DNA of 64,000 nucleotides. It comes from Platanthera guangdongensis (Eukaryota > Streptophyta > Magnoliopsida > Asparagales > Orchidaceae). The stretch covers positions 67,072,757-67,136,756 of the forward strand of contig CM077165.1 of assembly GCA_039583875.1 (NCBI GenBank), in the 5' to 3' direction. The first letter of the stretch is position 1. Each line of letters begins with the position of its first letter. Below, one piece after another: positions 20,993-31,611 of the stretch. The notes below the pieces were generated by a model, which was not told the DNA's origin, searched no databases, and worked only from the letters and a program-made list of their open reading frames with translations. Both the position numbers and the translations under genes were made by a program.

Positions 20993-22140
20993 GTCGGTAG
21001 TTCCAGAAGGTGGTTGAGTGGAGACAGATGTAGGGATGGTAGTAGTTGGTGGAGTTAGAGGAGGAGCATCTGGCATGTGGACATCTTGTGTGGATTGATT
21101 TGAAGGAGGAGTAGTAGGAGGAGATGACAGTAGATTGAAAGATGGTATGGAGGAAAAATGAGGTGGAAGAGGAGATAAAGGTGGTGTTGGATCTGGTGAA
21201 GCATGAGGAGATTGGGCTGGTGTTCCATGTGGAGATGGAGGAGGTGTAGGAAGATGAGTATGTATGGGAGAGATATGAATGAGGGAAGATGGAGGTGTGG
21301 GAGTATGAATGAAGGTGTGAACTGTGGAAGGGATTTGGATCTGGATAGCTGGAAGAGATGAAGGTGGGGGTGTGATCTCTTATGCAGGGTGGGGAGTGGC
21401 TGTAACAGCCCTTGTTGTCTCAGAAGCTCTGGTGGCAAAGGAGGAGGAATTATAAGGCTTTGTTATTGTCCTCTCCCACCTGCCAAACAAGGCACATGTA
21501 AGCCTTTTGCTGACATTGATGAATGTGGTCGGGGAGACCAGTGATTCAGCAGCTTTTTCCTTCAAAAAGATCCCCAGGATCCTTCCAAAACAAACTTCCT
21601 TTTTGTTGTTCTTTTTCTTGATCAGATCAAAGATGATCTGATCCCAGTCCACTTGTTTCTTGTTTACTACAACACACATAACCAGAAATTGATGCCTGAT
21701 TATATAATCGTGTACACTATGCTTGCCCAGCAATACTTTCCCAATAATATCTGCAAGAAACTTAAATTCTGCAGACAAATGCTTCTTCAGCAATTTATTA
21801 GGGTTATCTTCAGAGTAACCCATCATGTTCAACATCATGTCATATCCTTCACTGTCAATCTCTAATTCTACTTCTCCATTATTCAATCCAAATATTTCAG
21901 TTAATACGATGGGAGAGAGAGAGAGATAGCGTAACCCGCAATTGATCCAACCATTGTGTTCTCCTCTATTGTTGAAGATGTATAAACCCATTCTCTGATC
22001 TCAGTTCTAGATAGCTTAATCCTTGTTGTCATTAGGTGCTTCAGTTGTTACTCTTCTAGAAGTTGCAAAATATCCAGAAATATGGGGCCTGAATGTTGAA
22101 ATGAATCAAAGTCGACATCGAAGTCGGTATTGAAGTTCAT
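20993..22140 (-). pseudogene. Sire-1 extra ORF downstream of pol
   Basis: The ATG at 22140 starts MNFNTDFDVDFDSFQHSG; the frame stops near 22048. A shifted 203-aa frame at 21991-21380 encodes a helical globular domain (LADIIGKVLLGKHSVHDYII, VNKKQVDWDQIIFDLIKKKN). A TAA ends it. The same frame goes on as a Pro/Thr/Ser-rich tail to about 20996. Position fits the env-like ORF of Sireviruses, but the sequence looks more like the plant transposon protein families than a membrane protein: I see no clear transmembrane segment. Function unknown. Confidence 0.6.
21582..21882 (-). repeat. 301-bp duplication, copy 2 (in place)
   Basis: The resident copy inside the extra ORF of Sire-1. Copy 1 is 890 bp lower at 20692-20992. 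Confidence 0.88.
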
Positions 22141-22239
22141 CGCAGCAAGGGTTCTTGTTGGAATCACAATGAGAGTACCTGTAGGAGAAAAACGATGATC
22201 AAGTGCAAAGGAACAGAAAGCGCGGGACAGAGGTCGAAG

Positions 22240-22540
22240 AAAACTTAGATATAGAGTTTTCCAGAATATGAATCGACAAACTCCGTTCCACGAAAATTAA
22301 AACATTCTTCGATCTGGGTTCGACAAAATAATTTGGAGTTAAACAATTCGTCGAGCTCAGTCTGAAGATTTGAAGATATTTCATCGAGATCTGTTCGACG
22401 AAAGTTTTCTGAAGTGGATTCGTCTATCTCCGTTCGACAAAAATAACTTCACTCACAGAGAGTTCGTCGACATCCGTTCGACGAATATCTCCCGAACTAT
22501 CCCTAGTTCGTCGAGCTCCGTTCGACGAACTTTGGAAAAT
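22240..22540 (-). repeat. TTCGTCGA palindrome series after Sire-1 pol
   Basis: Between pol and the extra ORF are several pairs of TTCGTCGA and TCGACGAA. The best has arms AGTTCGTCGA / TCGACGAACT around GCTCCGT (22505-22531). Another is near 22461-22485. The same motif occurs in the Sire-1 LTR and in its gag-protease linker. Confidence 0.85.
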
Positions 22541-22560
22541 TCATCGAGTGTAGATAGAAA

Positions 22561-23752
22561 CTAAACTAAGTCTTCTCCATTGATCATTCCAAGCTGATTT
22601 ATAAAGAACAGGTGGTTTCTTTCATCCAGAGGTTCGATGAAAATGTCAGCTCTTTGTAAATCAGTATAGATATAGACAAGTTTAATTTTATTTTTGTCTA
22701 CACACTCTCTTATGAAATGATTCCTAATATCTATATGCTTAGTCCTACTGTGATGGACTGGATTCTGTGCTATGGCTATAGCACTTGTGTTATCACAAAA
22801 TAGAGTTGAATTATTTAAGTTGAGACCATAGTCTAGTAATTGAATATGAATCCACAACATCTGTGAACAGCAGCTGCCAGCTACAATGTATTCTGCCTCA
22901 GCAGTTGAGGTTGACATAGATGACTGTTTCTTACAAAACCAGGACACTAATCTCATACCCAGGAACTGGCAGGTTCTTGAAGTACTTTTCCTGTCCACCC
23001 TGCATCCAGCAAAATCAGCATCTGAGTATCCAGTTAACTCAAATTCTGATTTAGTAGGATACCATAGGCCGAGACTTGGACAACTCTTTATATATCTCAA
23101 AATTCTTTTTAAGAAAATTAGATGAGATTCTTTAGGGTTCACTTGGAACCTAGCACAAAGGTATATGGCAAAAATGATATCAGGTCTGCTAGCTGTAAGA
23201 TATAATAGGGACCCAACAATGCCCCTATATAATTTCATGTCAACAGGTTTCCCATGTGGATCAGAGTCTATTACAGCATTTGTAGCCATAGGTATTTTCT
23301 TTGCTGAGACATCAGCCATCCCAAACTTTTTGATAAGCTCTTTTGCATATTTAGCTTGGGAGATGAAGATGTCATCAGGGAGCTGCTTCACTTGGAGACC
23401 AAGGAAGTAGGATAGCTCACCCATGCTACTCATTTCAAATTTGGAATGCATAAGGTCAGAGAACCTCTTGAACAATTTGGAATCAGTTGACCCAAATATG
23501 ATGTCATCCACATATATTTGTAGTAACAATGTTTGGTCCTTATGATGTATAGTGAAAAGTGTCTTATCTACTATGCCTCTAATGAACTTATGCTCTATCA
23601 ATAAGCTAGATGAGGTCTCATACCAAGCTCTTGGAGCTTGCTTTAGACCATAGAGGGCTTTATGCAATTTAAAAACATGATAAGGGTGAGTTGGAGAAAT
23701 AAAACCTGGAGGTTCTTCAACATAAACATCTTCAAAAATGCACTCTTCACAT
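22561..23752 (-). pseudogene. Sire-1 RT (second part) and RNase H
   Basis: Minus-strand frame below NA-1: [36 protein letters not shown], then the catalytic [10 protein letters not shown] (about 23525-23495), MSSMGELSYFLGLQVKQ and SRPDIIFAIYLCARFQ. RNase H has GYSDADFAGCRVDRKSTS, STAEAEYIVAGSCCSQ and HHSRTKHIDIRNHFIRE, and ends QLGMINGEDLV at 22561. This part is uninterrupted. At the upper edge a short deletion with frameshift removed a few codons between KSAFL and EDVYV, and NA-1 splits the domain. Confidence 0.92.
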
Positions 23753-23984
23753 TGATGAGTCCATTTTATATACCTATTTTCGGACTCATCTGGGCTTGTT
23801 TTCCGTCGCTTGCACTTCACTTTTAATTCATTATCATATATATTTCATCTTGCCTATATTTCTATAGAAGTGCACATTTAAGCCCATGGTTGTGTATTTT
23901 GTTATTTTTATAGTATGTTCTCCTTTTTGTTATTGCCTGGAATGTCTGCACAGATTAGTGATTTGTTTTTCCTATCGGCACAGT

Positions 23985-24275
23985 GGTCGTGTGCGTGTTC
24001 CGGGATGGTTGTGAAACAGGAATACTGCGCACAATCATGGGATCTAATGCGCATGACCACTGATCGTGCGCCCCTGATCGTGCGCACTACTCTACATTTT
24101 CCAGAATCAGCCTGGGGTATGCGCACTACCACTGGACATAGTGCGCACGACCACTGGTCGTGCGCCATTGATCGTGTGCATTGATTCCATTTTCTTCCAA
24201 ATTCTGGCTGGGGAAAACGCACTAACACTGGACATAGTGCGCACGACCACTGGTCGTGCACCACTGGTCGTGTGC
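23985..24275 (+). repeat. NA-1 LTR palindrome array
   Basis: Repeats of GCGCACGACCA and TGGTCGTGCGC. At 24143-24165 they form a perfect 11-bp-armed palindrome around a single C; at 24241-24259 another with GCACGACCA / TGGTCGTGC. Single arms occur between (e.g. CTGATCGTGCGC near 24075). The array ends 20-30 bp before the TATA box. Confidence 0.88.
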
Positions 24276-24293
24276 ATTATAATTTCTGCAATC

Positions 24294-24300
24294 TATAAAT
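24294..24300 (+). promoter_or_regulatory. NA-1 5' LTR TATA box
   Basis: TATAAAT right after the palindrome array. The 3' LTR lacks it because of a deletion. Confidence 0.6.
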
Positions 24301-25235
24301 TCGCAGGTTCCGCCCTAATTCGGGATCGCTCTACATTTCTCTGCCATTTTCATCTCCGAGGAGGGATTCCCCCATCCTCCTTCAATCTCCACCCGAGGGA
24401 GGTGCTCCGGGTAAGCTTTCACCGCCAAATCCAAGCCGGAGCTTCATCTCGGCCTCCTCCTTCATCTTTGAGCTTCAAGAAGAGATTGACCTAGCTTTCT
24501 CCACCAAGCTAGGAGAAGTTGTGTCATCCTCCACCGGATCGTGACACGAAGAAGGCGGGCCATTGGAAGGTGGTGACAGCCCTTCTCTACCCCGGACGCA
24601 GTTGCGGACCGAGCATCGACTTGGATTGACAACTCGACGATTCCAACCGTGAATCCTCAGCAAGGCTTCGTATCCGGTCGATTTCGCACACTCTTTTCTT
24701 GTTTGGTTGTTGAATGTGTAGTTGAACTCTTGCATATGATGAAGTATGCTTAGTTTGTAAAACGTTTTTATATAATCATGTCTATGTGATTTTGTATGTT
24801 TTCGTTATTTACTTGAGGTGCCCCTATTTGTCCATCCACCATCCATCCACCCATGCCGCACTAGCAATTTCTAGTGGCGTGCGTAGCGAAGAGGTGCTCA
24901 CGACCCTCATTCCGCCACTCTCATCACCTCATCCACAAGCCTACTCGCCCATCCGCCTAGTGATTCGGTGCATAGCGGCCCGACTAGTCTTCCATCCTGC
25001 CTGGCGAAGCATCGCATTGCAGCGTTGCATAGGTGTAGTTGATAGCCTTTTATTTTCTGTTTCCGCATATATCAAAACCCCCATCGTTACCGCCGACCTA
25101 AGGACATCATTCGCAAGTCCTCCTCGAAATTAACTCCACCTTACTGTGTTCCTTGACAGATCGATACTTGGGAAAGCCCCCATTTTATATTACTTGTGCG
25201 ACCGGTTCACTGCCATGATCTTACGCATCAAGTTT

Positions 25236-25254
25236 TCGGTGCCGTTGCCGGGGA
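25236..25254 (+). promoter_or_regulatory. NA-1 primer-binding site (tRNA-Asp type)
   Basis: CGGTGCCGTTGCCGGGGA starts 5-6 nt after the LTR. It differs by two bases from the tRNA-Asp complement that is perfect in LARD-R. Confidence 0.8.
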
Positions 25255-25439
25255 ACACAGTTGTGTGAGTTTCTGGAGATGGAGACGTGAGATTGCTTTC
25301 CTTTTCCTTTGTAAATCGCTTTTGTTTTGTTCTATTTCTCTTTTGCCTGTCTTTTTCTTGTTTGTTTATGCAATTGTAGTAATATATTGTTGGATTTAGT
25401 AATTTGCACAATTTATTTTGAATCTGATGTTTCAACACC

Positions 25440-26681
25440 ATGTTGGGATATTCGTATGCCAAATGTCGTTGGTGTGGGAAGCCTTCCCACGCTAGTCATG
25501 AATGCCCTACGAGAGATATTGAGCATAAGCCTCAGCGCATAATACATGAGATGTTGTATTCGTACAACGATTCAAACACTGTGCCCCGTGCTTATGGTCA
25601 ATCGTCCTCATCACATACACCGTTCTCTTATTCATCTCCGGCCCCACAAGGACCGCAGAGAAATGGGAGAAACTGTTTGTATTGTCATAGAATAGATCAT
25701 GTCCTGAAGGATTGTGCCAAGTACCTCCGTGTTATGGAAGAGGACGATGAGTCGGACATCCGGATCATCCCGACTCCTACCCTTGGTGGCACACCTTCAT
25801 CATCTGGTTATGTATCCCTGTCACCTTCATTTGTTGAAGGGAATGATGTGGACACAACCACCAGATGTGTGACTGATCTAGGCTTCGACATGGCTGAGCC
25901 CATCTCTCCTGTGCATACATCTCCAAGCGTGGAGCCGATTCTTTGTGAGGAACCTGCGCTTGACTTTTATCCAAGCAAAGTTCTTCCGCCTTTTGTGCAT
26001 TTTACTTCAGTCGTCTATGGCGACATTTTCGACGATGCAACACAAGTTGAGGCTTGTGATACATGGGTTGTTTCCACTCCCATGGAGGAGGACAACCTTC
26101 TTGGTGTCGAGGATTCACCCTCGATACCAAAGGAGGAAGTCCAAGTCTTGGTGGAGGCCTCTATGGATCCGTCCGAGCCCTTTAGCATACTCGAGATTAC
26201 TGACGATATTTTTCTACCTCAGCCTTTGGGGAGTGAAACCGGGATCACTCCCCCAATTATTTCTTTATGTTCTTCATCTCTTTTATTTCTTGACCACCCT
26301 TCCTTATATGAGCCTGTGCAGGTTGAATCTCCACGGGTAAGTTGGGATGACGTTGAGCCTTGCGCTCAGGCTGTCGACGAGTGCATCCTCTTTTGTGAGG
26401 AGGTTCCTACCTCCTTCACAGTGGAAGCCCCTGCCGTCACCTTCGCCCCTAGCGAACTTGTGGTGGACGAAACCTTGCTAGGCAAGGATTTGTTTTGTGG
26501 TGAGAAGAGTGAGGACCAGCGCTCCTTCTCTTCTAACTTCCTATTTCCTCTACCTGTGTTGGGCAGGAATTACTATTTAGGTAGAGGGGTAACTGCTCTA
26601 TCTCCGTATCGGTACCCGTTACCGAAACGGATATTGGAACAGTTACATGTGCACTTTTCTTTTCATAGGCCCATTAACTAG
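25440..26681 (+). CDS. NA-1 413-aa protein with two zinc knuckles
   Basis: Uninterrupted frame from ATG 25440. Residues 9-22 are CRWCGKPSHASHEC and 79-92 CLYCHRIDHVLKDC, both C-x2-C-x4-H-x4-C, the nucleic-acid binding knuckle of Gag nucleocapsids. The rest (about 100-370) is acidic, rich in Ser, Pro, Glu and Val, without a capsid or enzyme domain I can see; the last 40 residues are more basic (YRYPLPKRILEQLHVHF). It may bind element RNA for packaging by a partner. It is the only long intact coding frame of this type in the window. Confidence 0.65.
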   Translation: MLGYSYAKCRWCGKPSHASHECPTRDIEHKPQRIIHEMLYSYNDSNTVPRAYGQSSSSHTPFSYSSPAPQGPQRNGRNCLYCHRIDHVLKDCAKYLRVMEEDDESDIRIIPTPTLGGTPSSSGYVSLSPSFVEGNDVDTTTRCVTDLGFDMAEPISPVHTSPSVEPILCEEPALDFYPSKVLPPFVHFTSVVYGDIFDDATQVEACDTWVVSTPMEEDNLLGVEDSPSIPKEEVQVLVEASMDPSEPFSILEITDDIFLPQPLGSETGITPPIISLCSSSLLFLDHPSLYEPVQVESPRVSWDDVEPCAQAVDECILFCEEVPTSFTVEAPAVTFAPSELVVDETLLGKDLFCGEKSEDQRSFSSNFLFPLPVLGRNYYLGRGVTALSPYRYPLPKRILEQLHVHFSFHRPIN

Positions 26682-28428
26682 AACTGTAGAGAATTTAATA
26701 AGTCGTGCTGGGATGACAATAACCCCAGTACTTATCTTTCATTTCCTGCATTTTTATTTTCATGACTATTTTTGTTTTAGCATATCTTTTTGTATATTTT
26801 CTTTTGTTTTTGCGGAGCTCACCCCTGCAGGTATTCTTGACAACTTCGTGTTTGCGGGGTTGTGATTCTTCGTATGGCGGGCCTGCTTCAGGTTTCCACG
26901 CGTCTTCTGGTATGCTCACTAGCTGAGCATTGGGTAACCTCTTCCCTTAGCTCTTTATGATCTTAATTTCTCTATCATATGCTGTGTAGGTTAGTTTAAG
27001 TCTGCGGGAGAGATCTGTTACATATTGCACGTGCACATCTCATGTGCATACTAGAAACTTTTATTGTTTTATTTTGATTAGTTCATTGCACTGTACACCA
27101 CTGCACCCACTTGAGCGCATGCTTAGCTGTTAGTGTGCCGCGAGTTAAACTCATTTCTTTGTTAGATTTGGGAAAATTATGGTGCTGACATAGGATTGTG
27201 AGACAGAGTAAAGTGTTGACCTTGCTGTGCTCCTAGTCAACTGCTCTCGCCTCGTGCAGAAATTTGAGTAGATTTAATTTTTCTGTATGCTTATAGTTTT
27301 ATATTTTTCTAATTGCATAAATACTTTTTATTCTACTCACAAATTTGTGAATCCGGTGTGAATCCTACAGTAGCTTAGGGATGTGTGTAGATGGTCGTTA
27401 GGTTCGTATTGCTAGAGTCGGGAGGATGGATATTCTTTCTCGTTGGCTAAGAACTTGCCCCATGCTATTCTTAAAGCATGGGTATAGGTTAGTTCACTCG
27501 CATGAGTGTGATGTAGGCCATCATTTTGGCCCGGTTGAGCTTTGTACCATTCCTAACGTCTTGTCCTCGCTAGCGCCGTTGTGACTACCCCTCCTTTTGA
27601 TTCAGCTCCACCATTATTTCACCCAAAGCCTCATAGCCGATCCTAGTTGCACACCCAAGTCGAGCTTTAGTGTTTACATTTTAATGTTGGGGTGTGATGT
27701 GGTGATTTTACTTGTGATAATGTGGATGTGCTCCAATGCTATATTTGCTGAAATTGAAAAAAAGAAAAAGATGATTTGAATAAAGAAAGAAAAAAAACAG
27801 TAAGAGTGAAAAAAAAAAGTATAATTGAAAATCCTATTTGAGTTGTGATTATTTTTGGAGTAGGCGGTGCACACACCCATATGTTAAAAGTTAAGTTTGG
27901 GGGTGCGGTGTACCCGCATGTATTTTGGTTAGCAGATGGATTCATTTTATACTAGCTCATTTGGGTTTGGTACATAGCCATTCTTATTTATCATTGTTTA
28001 CCTCACCGAAACCCAAGCCCCATCTCTTCACCTAAAATCCTACTGATTCGTGTGTGAACCAAACCAGTGCCGTGGAGAGAATGAGAAAAGGCAAGCATAT
28101 GGTCACCGACATTGGTGGATTCCTTTGGAGGTTATCCTGAGCCCTGATCTTTGGCAATGCTCGCCTAGCGACTAGTCTACTTTCTCCCTATGCGTGACCG
28201 GATGATTCACTGTGATTCCAGTTTTGAGTAATAATAAAGTTTTGATACGCATTGTGAAAAATATAAACTATTCTGCATACTTAGAAATTTTATCTATTGT
28301 ATTTTTGTGCAGGTGAGCATGCGACTTCGCATGGTACTTTGTTTTTCAATTTCTTTGTTAGCTAGTAATTTTCCCTATCTACTTAGATTTTGTTTGCTCG
28401 GGACGCGCAAACAGTTAAGTCTGGGGTG
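26682..28428 (+). other. NA-1 3' internal region, non-coding
   Basis: No frame with protein resemblance. An internal PPT-like tract AAGTTAAGTTTGGGGGTG lies at about 27888-27905, 520 bp before the terminal PPT (28414-28428). An A-rich stretch is at 27755-27820. Confidence 0.6.
28414..28428 (+). promoter_or_regulatory. NA-1 polypurine tract
   Basis: GTTAAGTCTGGGGTG immediately precedes the 3' LTR. Confidence 0.75.
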
Positions 28429-29589
28429 TGATGAGTCCATTTTATATACCTATTTTCGGACTCATCTGGGCTTGTTTTTCGTCACTTGCACTTCACTTTT
28501 AGTTCATTATCATATATATTTCATCTTGCCTATATTTCCATAGGAACTGCACATTTAAGCCCATGGTTGTGTATTTTGTTATTTTTATAGTCTGTTCTCC
28601 TTTTTGTTATTGCCTGGAATGTCTGCACAGATTAGTGATTTGTTTTTCCTATCAGCACAGGGGTCGTGTACGTGTTCCGGGATGGTTGTGAAACAGGAAT
28701 ACTGCGCACGATCATGGGATCTAATGCGCACGACCACTGGTCGTGCGCCCCTGATCGTGTGCACTACTCTACATTTTCCAGAATCAGCCTGGGGTATGCA
28801 CACTACCACTGGACATAGTACACACGACCACTGGTCGTGCGCCACTGACCTAGCTTTCTCCACCAAGCTAGGAGAAGTTGTGTCATCCTCCACCGGATCG
28901 TGACATGAAGAAGACGGGCCATTGGAAGGTGGTGACAGCTCTTCTCTACCCCGGACGCAGTTGCGGACCGAGCTTGGACGCGGATTGACAACCCGACGAT
29001 TCCAACCATGAATCCTCAGCAAGGCTTCGTATCCGGCCGATTTCGCACACTCTTTTCTTGTTTGGTTGTTGAATGTGTAGTTGAACTCTTGTATATGATG
29101 AAGTATGCTTAGTTTGTAAAACGTTTTTATATAATCATGTCTATGTGATTTTGTATGTTTTCATTATTTACTTGAGGTGCGCCTATTTGTCCATCCACCA
29201 TCCATCCACCCATGCCGCAGTAGCAATTGCTAGTGGCGTGCGTAGCGAAGAGGTGCTCATGACCCTCATTCCCCCACTCTCATCACCTCATCCGCAAGCC
29301 TACTCGCCCATCCGCCTAGTGATTCGGTGTATAGCGACCCGACTAGTCTTCCATCCCGCCTGGCGAAGCATCGCATTGCGGCGTTGCATAGTTGTAGTTG
29401 ATAGCCTTTTATTTTCTGTTTCCGCATATATCAAAACCCTCATTGTTACCGCCAACCTAAGGACTTCAATCTCAAGTCCTCCTCGAAATTAACTCCACAT
29501 TACTGTGTTCCTTGAGAGATCTATACTTAGGAAAGCCCCCATTTTATATTACTTGTGCGACCGGTTCAATCCCGTGATCTTATGCATCA
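28429..29589 (+). repeat. NA-1 3' LTR (1161 bp, internally deleted)
   Basis: Aligns with the 5' LTR but lacks about 317 bp corresponding to 24170-24487. The deletion begins inside the palindrome array and removes the TATA box and the start of the transcribed region. Short matching TGA sequences at both edges suggest microhomology-mediated loss. Confidence 0.88.
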
Positions 29590-29970
29590 CACATCCATCT
29601 GGTACACCTTGAATTTCTTGTAGGCAACATAGGCCAAAAATATTCTGATTGTCTCTAACCTTGCAACTGGTGCAAAGGTTTGATCATAATCTATGCCTTC
29701 TTCCTGCCTGTATTCTTGAGCAACAAGCCTAGCCTTGTTCCTCACTATTGTACCTTGGGCATCTTGTTTATTTCTGTATACCCATTTGGTTCCAATGACT
29801 TTGTATTCTTGGGGTCTTGGAACCAAATCCCAAACTCTACATCTCTTAAACTGGTTGTGTTCCTCTTGTATTGCAATGATCCAGTGGGGATCCTGCTCAG
29901 CATCTTTTATTGATTGAGGTTCAACATGAGAGAGAAAACAGGCATGCATCAAATCTTGGTTGAGTTAATG
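29590..29970 (-). pseudogene. Sire-1 RT (first part)
   Basis: Minus-strand frame above NA-1: [52 protein letters not shown] and [18 protein letters not shown], ending KVYQMDV at the NA-1 edge. It continues at 23747 below NA-1, with a small deletion and frameshift. Confidence 0.9.
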
Positions 29971-30990
29971 CCTTGTCTGTACACCAACTGATATGTCTCC
30001 AATCACTTGAGATCTAGGGTGATCCCTTAGTGTGACAAGATCATTTGGTTGAGTTGGTTTAGTAACAGCATTTTGAATTAATTCCTCTTGTGGAATTGAG
30101 TTTGTTGTTGAGGGAAATTCAATTCCTTCAGTGCTTTCTTCTTCACTTTCTTCATTGACTTGTGGAGAAGGATGTGTTGGAACCTCTTAGGTACGATTAA
30201 GTCCATCCAAGCTCTCACACGAGTGAGCTACCTACAAAGTGCTATTGGTAGAAATCTCTTTCTCCTTGCAAGACATGTTAGTTTCAACAAATGTAACATG
30301 AATGGATTCCTCAATTTTTAAGGATGATTTATTAAAGACCCTATAAGCTTTGCTTACTTGGGAATATCCTAGAAAAATTCCCTCTTCAGCCTTAGCTTCA
30401 AACTTCCTAATGTATTTCTTGTTGTTGTTATGTATATAACACACACATCCAAATACTTTAAAGTAGTTGATTTTAGGTTTCTTCCCTTTAAGTAATTCAT
30501 AGGGAGTCCTATTCTTCCGTTTATGTATTAGGCTTCTATTCAGGACATAATTTGCAGTGTTTACAGCCTCTGCCCAAAAGGTTAGTGGCATGTAAGCATC
30601 TGCAAGTAATGTACCTGCAGCTTCAATTAGGGTCCTATTTTTCCTTCCAGCTACCCCATTTTATTAGGGAGTTCAAGGAGCTGAGAAGCAGTGCCTGATA
30701 CCTTCCTTCTCACAGAACTCATGCATAAGAAGAGACTCAAACTCTGTACCATGATCACTTCTGATCAATGCAACATGAGTAGAGTACTCAATCTGTATGG
30801 TCCTGAGAAAATCTGTAAGAACCTTAAAGGTATCTGACTTAGATCTCAGAAAGGACACGCAAGTGAACCTTGAGAAGTAATCTATAATAACTAATGTGTA
30901 GGATTTCCCTCCTAGGCTTTGTACAGCAATGGGTCCAAAGAGATCCATGTATTGCAAGTACAAAATCCTAGGTGAATCACTTTTATTTAA
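29971..30990 (-). pseudogene. Sire-1 integrase
   Basis: Minus strand. Catalytic core at 30963-30673: DLFGPIAVQSLGGKSYTLV, IIDYFSRFTCVSFLRSKSD and LIRSDHGTEFES, two of the three acidic residues. Stops and a frameshift lie around 30592-30672, over the third. The C-terminal part at 30591-30232 has TFWAEAVNTANYVLNRSLI and FKVFGCVCYIHNN. 29971-30231 is a degenerate linker. Confidence 0.88.
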
Positions 30991-31053
30991 TGATTTAAAC
31001 CTAGATTTAGTTTGCTTGCCTAGTTGACAAGCCCTGCAAAGGCCTTCCTTCTT

Positions 31054-31611
31054 TTAGGGACCAGAAGGTAAGCCTCTTACAAGACTGTCTTTTGATAGCC
31101 TAACAATATTTTTCATGTTAACATGCCCTAGCCTTTTATGCCACAACTCATTTTGATTGCAAACAATATTAAGCAAACAAATGTCAGATTTGGCAGAAAT
31201 AAAATCAACTAAGTATATGTTTCCTTGCCTATTTCCAATTAAAACTTTTTGGTTTTCTTTATTAGAAATAATGCAAGAAGTTGAGTTGAAATGTACATGA
31301 TAACCTTCTTCACATAATTGGCTTATTGAGATGAGGTTATTCCTGAGTCCACTTACATAGGTCACTTTCTTGAAGGTGACTGCTCAAATATTCACTTCTC
31401 CAGATCCTTCTAACTGGCCACACTTGGAATCACCAAAGATTACCTTTGGCCCTAGCTTGGACTTGTAATTGGTTAGGTTGTCCTTGCTACCAGTCATATG
31501 TTTGGAGCAACCACTATCCAGGTACCAAGGCTGATTCACACCTGGATAGCCCTTTTCCTACAGTAAAAACAGTTAGTTATTCTTGACCCAAGTTACCTTG
31601 GGTCCTTTATA
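31054..31611 (-). pseudogene. Sire-1 protease and GAG-pre-integrase
   Basis: WYLDSGCSKHMTG (about 31530-31490) is the aspartic protease site, with Asp-Ser-Gly kept. After a stop near 31383 the pre-integrase part reads LRNNLISISQLCEEGYHVHF and LWHKRLGHVNMKNIV (31365-31054). Stops are at about 31610, 31563 and 31053. Confidence 0.85.

Larger units (their letters stand above)
23753..25230 (+). repeat. NA-1 5' LTR (1478 bp)
   Basis: Complete LTR. Palindrome array at 23985-24275, TATA box TATAAAT at 24294-24300, and a downstream segment with CCATCCACCATCCATCCACC. Confidence 0.93.
23753..29589 (+). mobile_element. NA-1: pol-less LTR element primed by tRNA-Asp
   Basis: LTRs at 23753-25230 and 28429-29589 (TGATGAGTCC...GCATCA), perfect TSD CACAT (23748-23752 and 29590-29594). 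The PBS is related to TGGCGCCGTTGCCGGGGA (tRNA-Asp), the PPT is GTTAAGTCTGGGGTG. The 3.2-kb interior encodes one 413-aa protein with two zinc knuckles and no protease, RT, RNase H or integrase. It would depend on another element. PBS and PPT suggest an Athila/Tat-type helper; that is inference. Confidence 0.92.

Noticed and set aside
25440..26681. Host zinc-finger gene
   Set aside because: Lies between the LTRs of a TSD-flanked element in the element's own sense, with PBS and PPT; a Gag-type knuckle is the better reading.
27755..27820. Poly(A) tail of an inserted retroposon in NA-1
   Set aside because: The A-rich stretch is interrupted by G and has no TSD or SINE/LINE sequence beside it.
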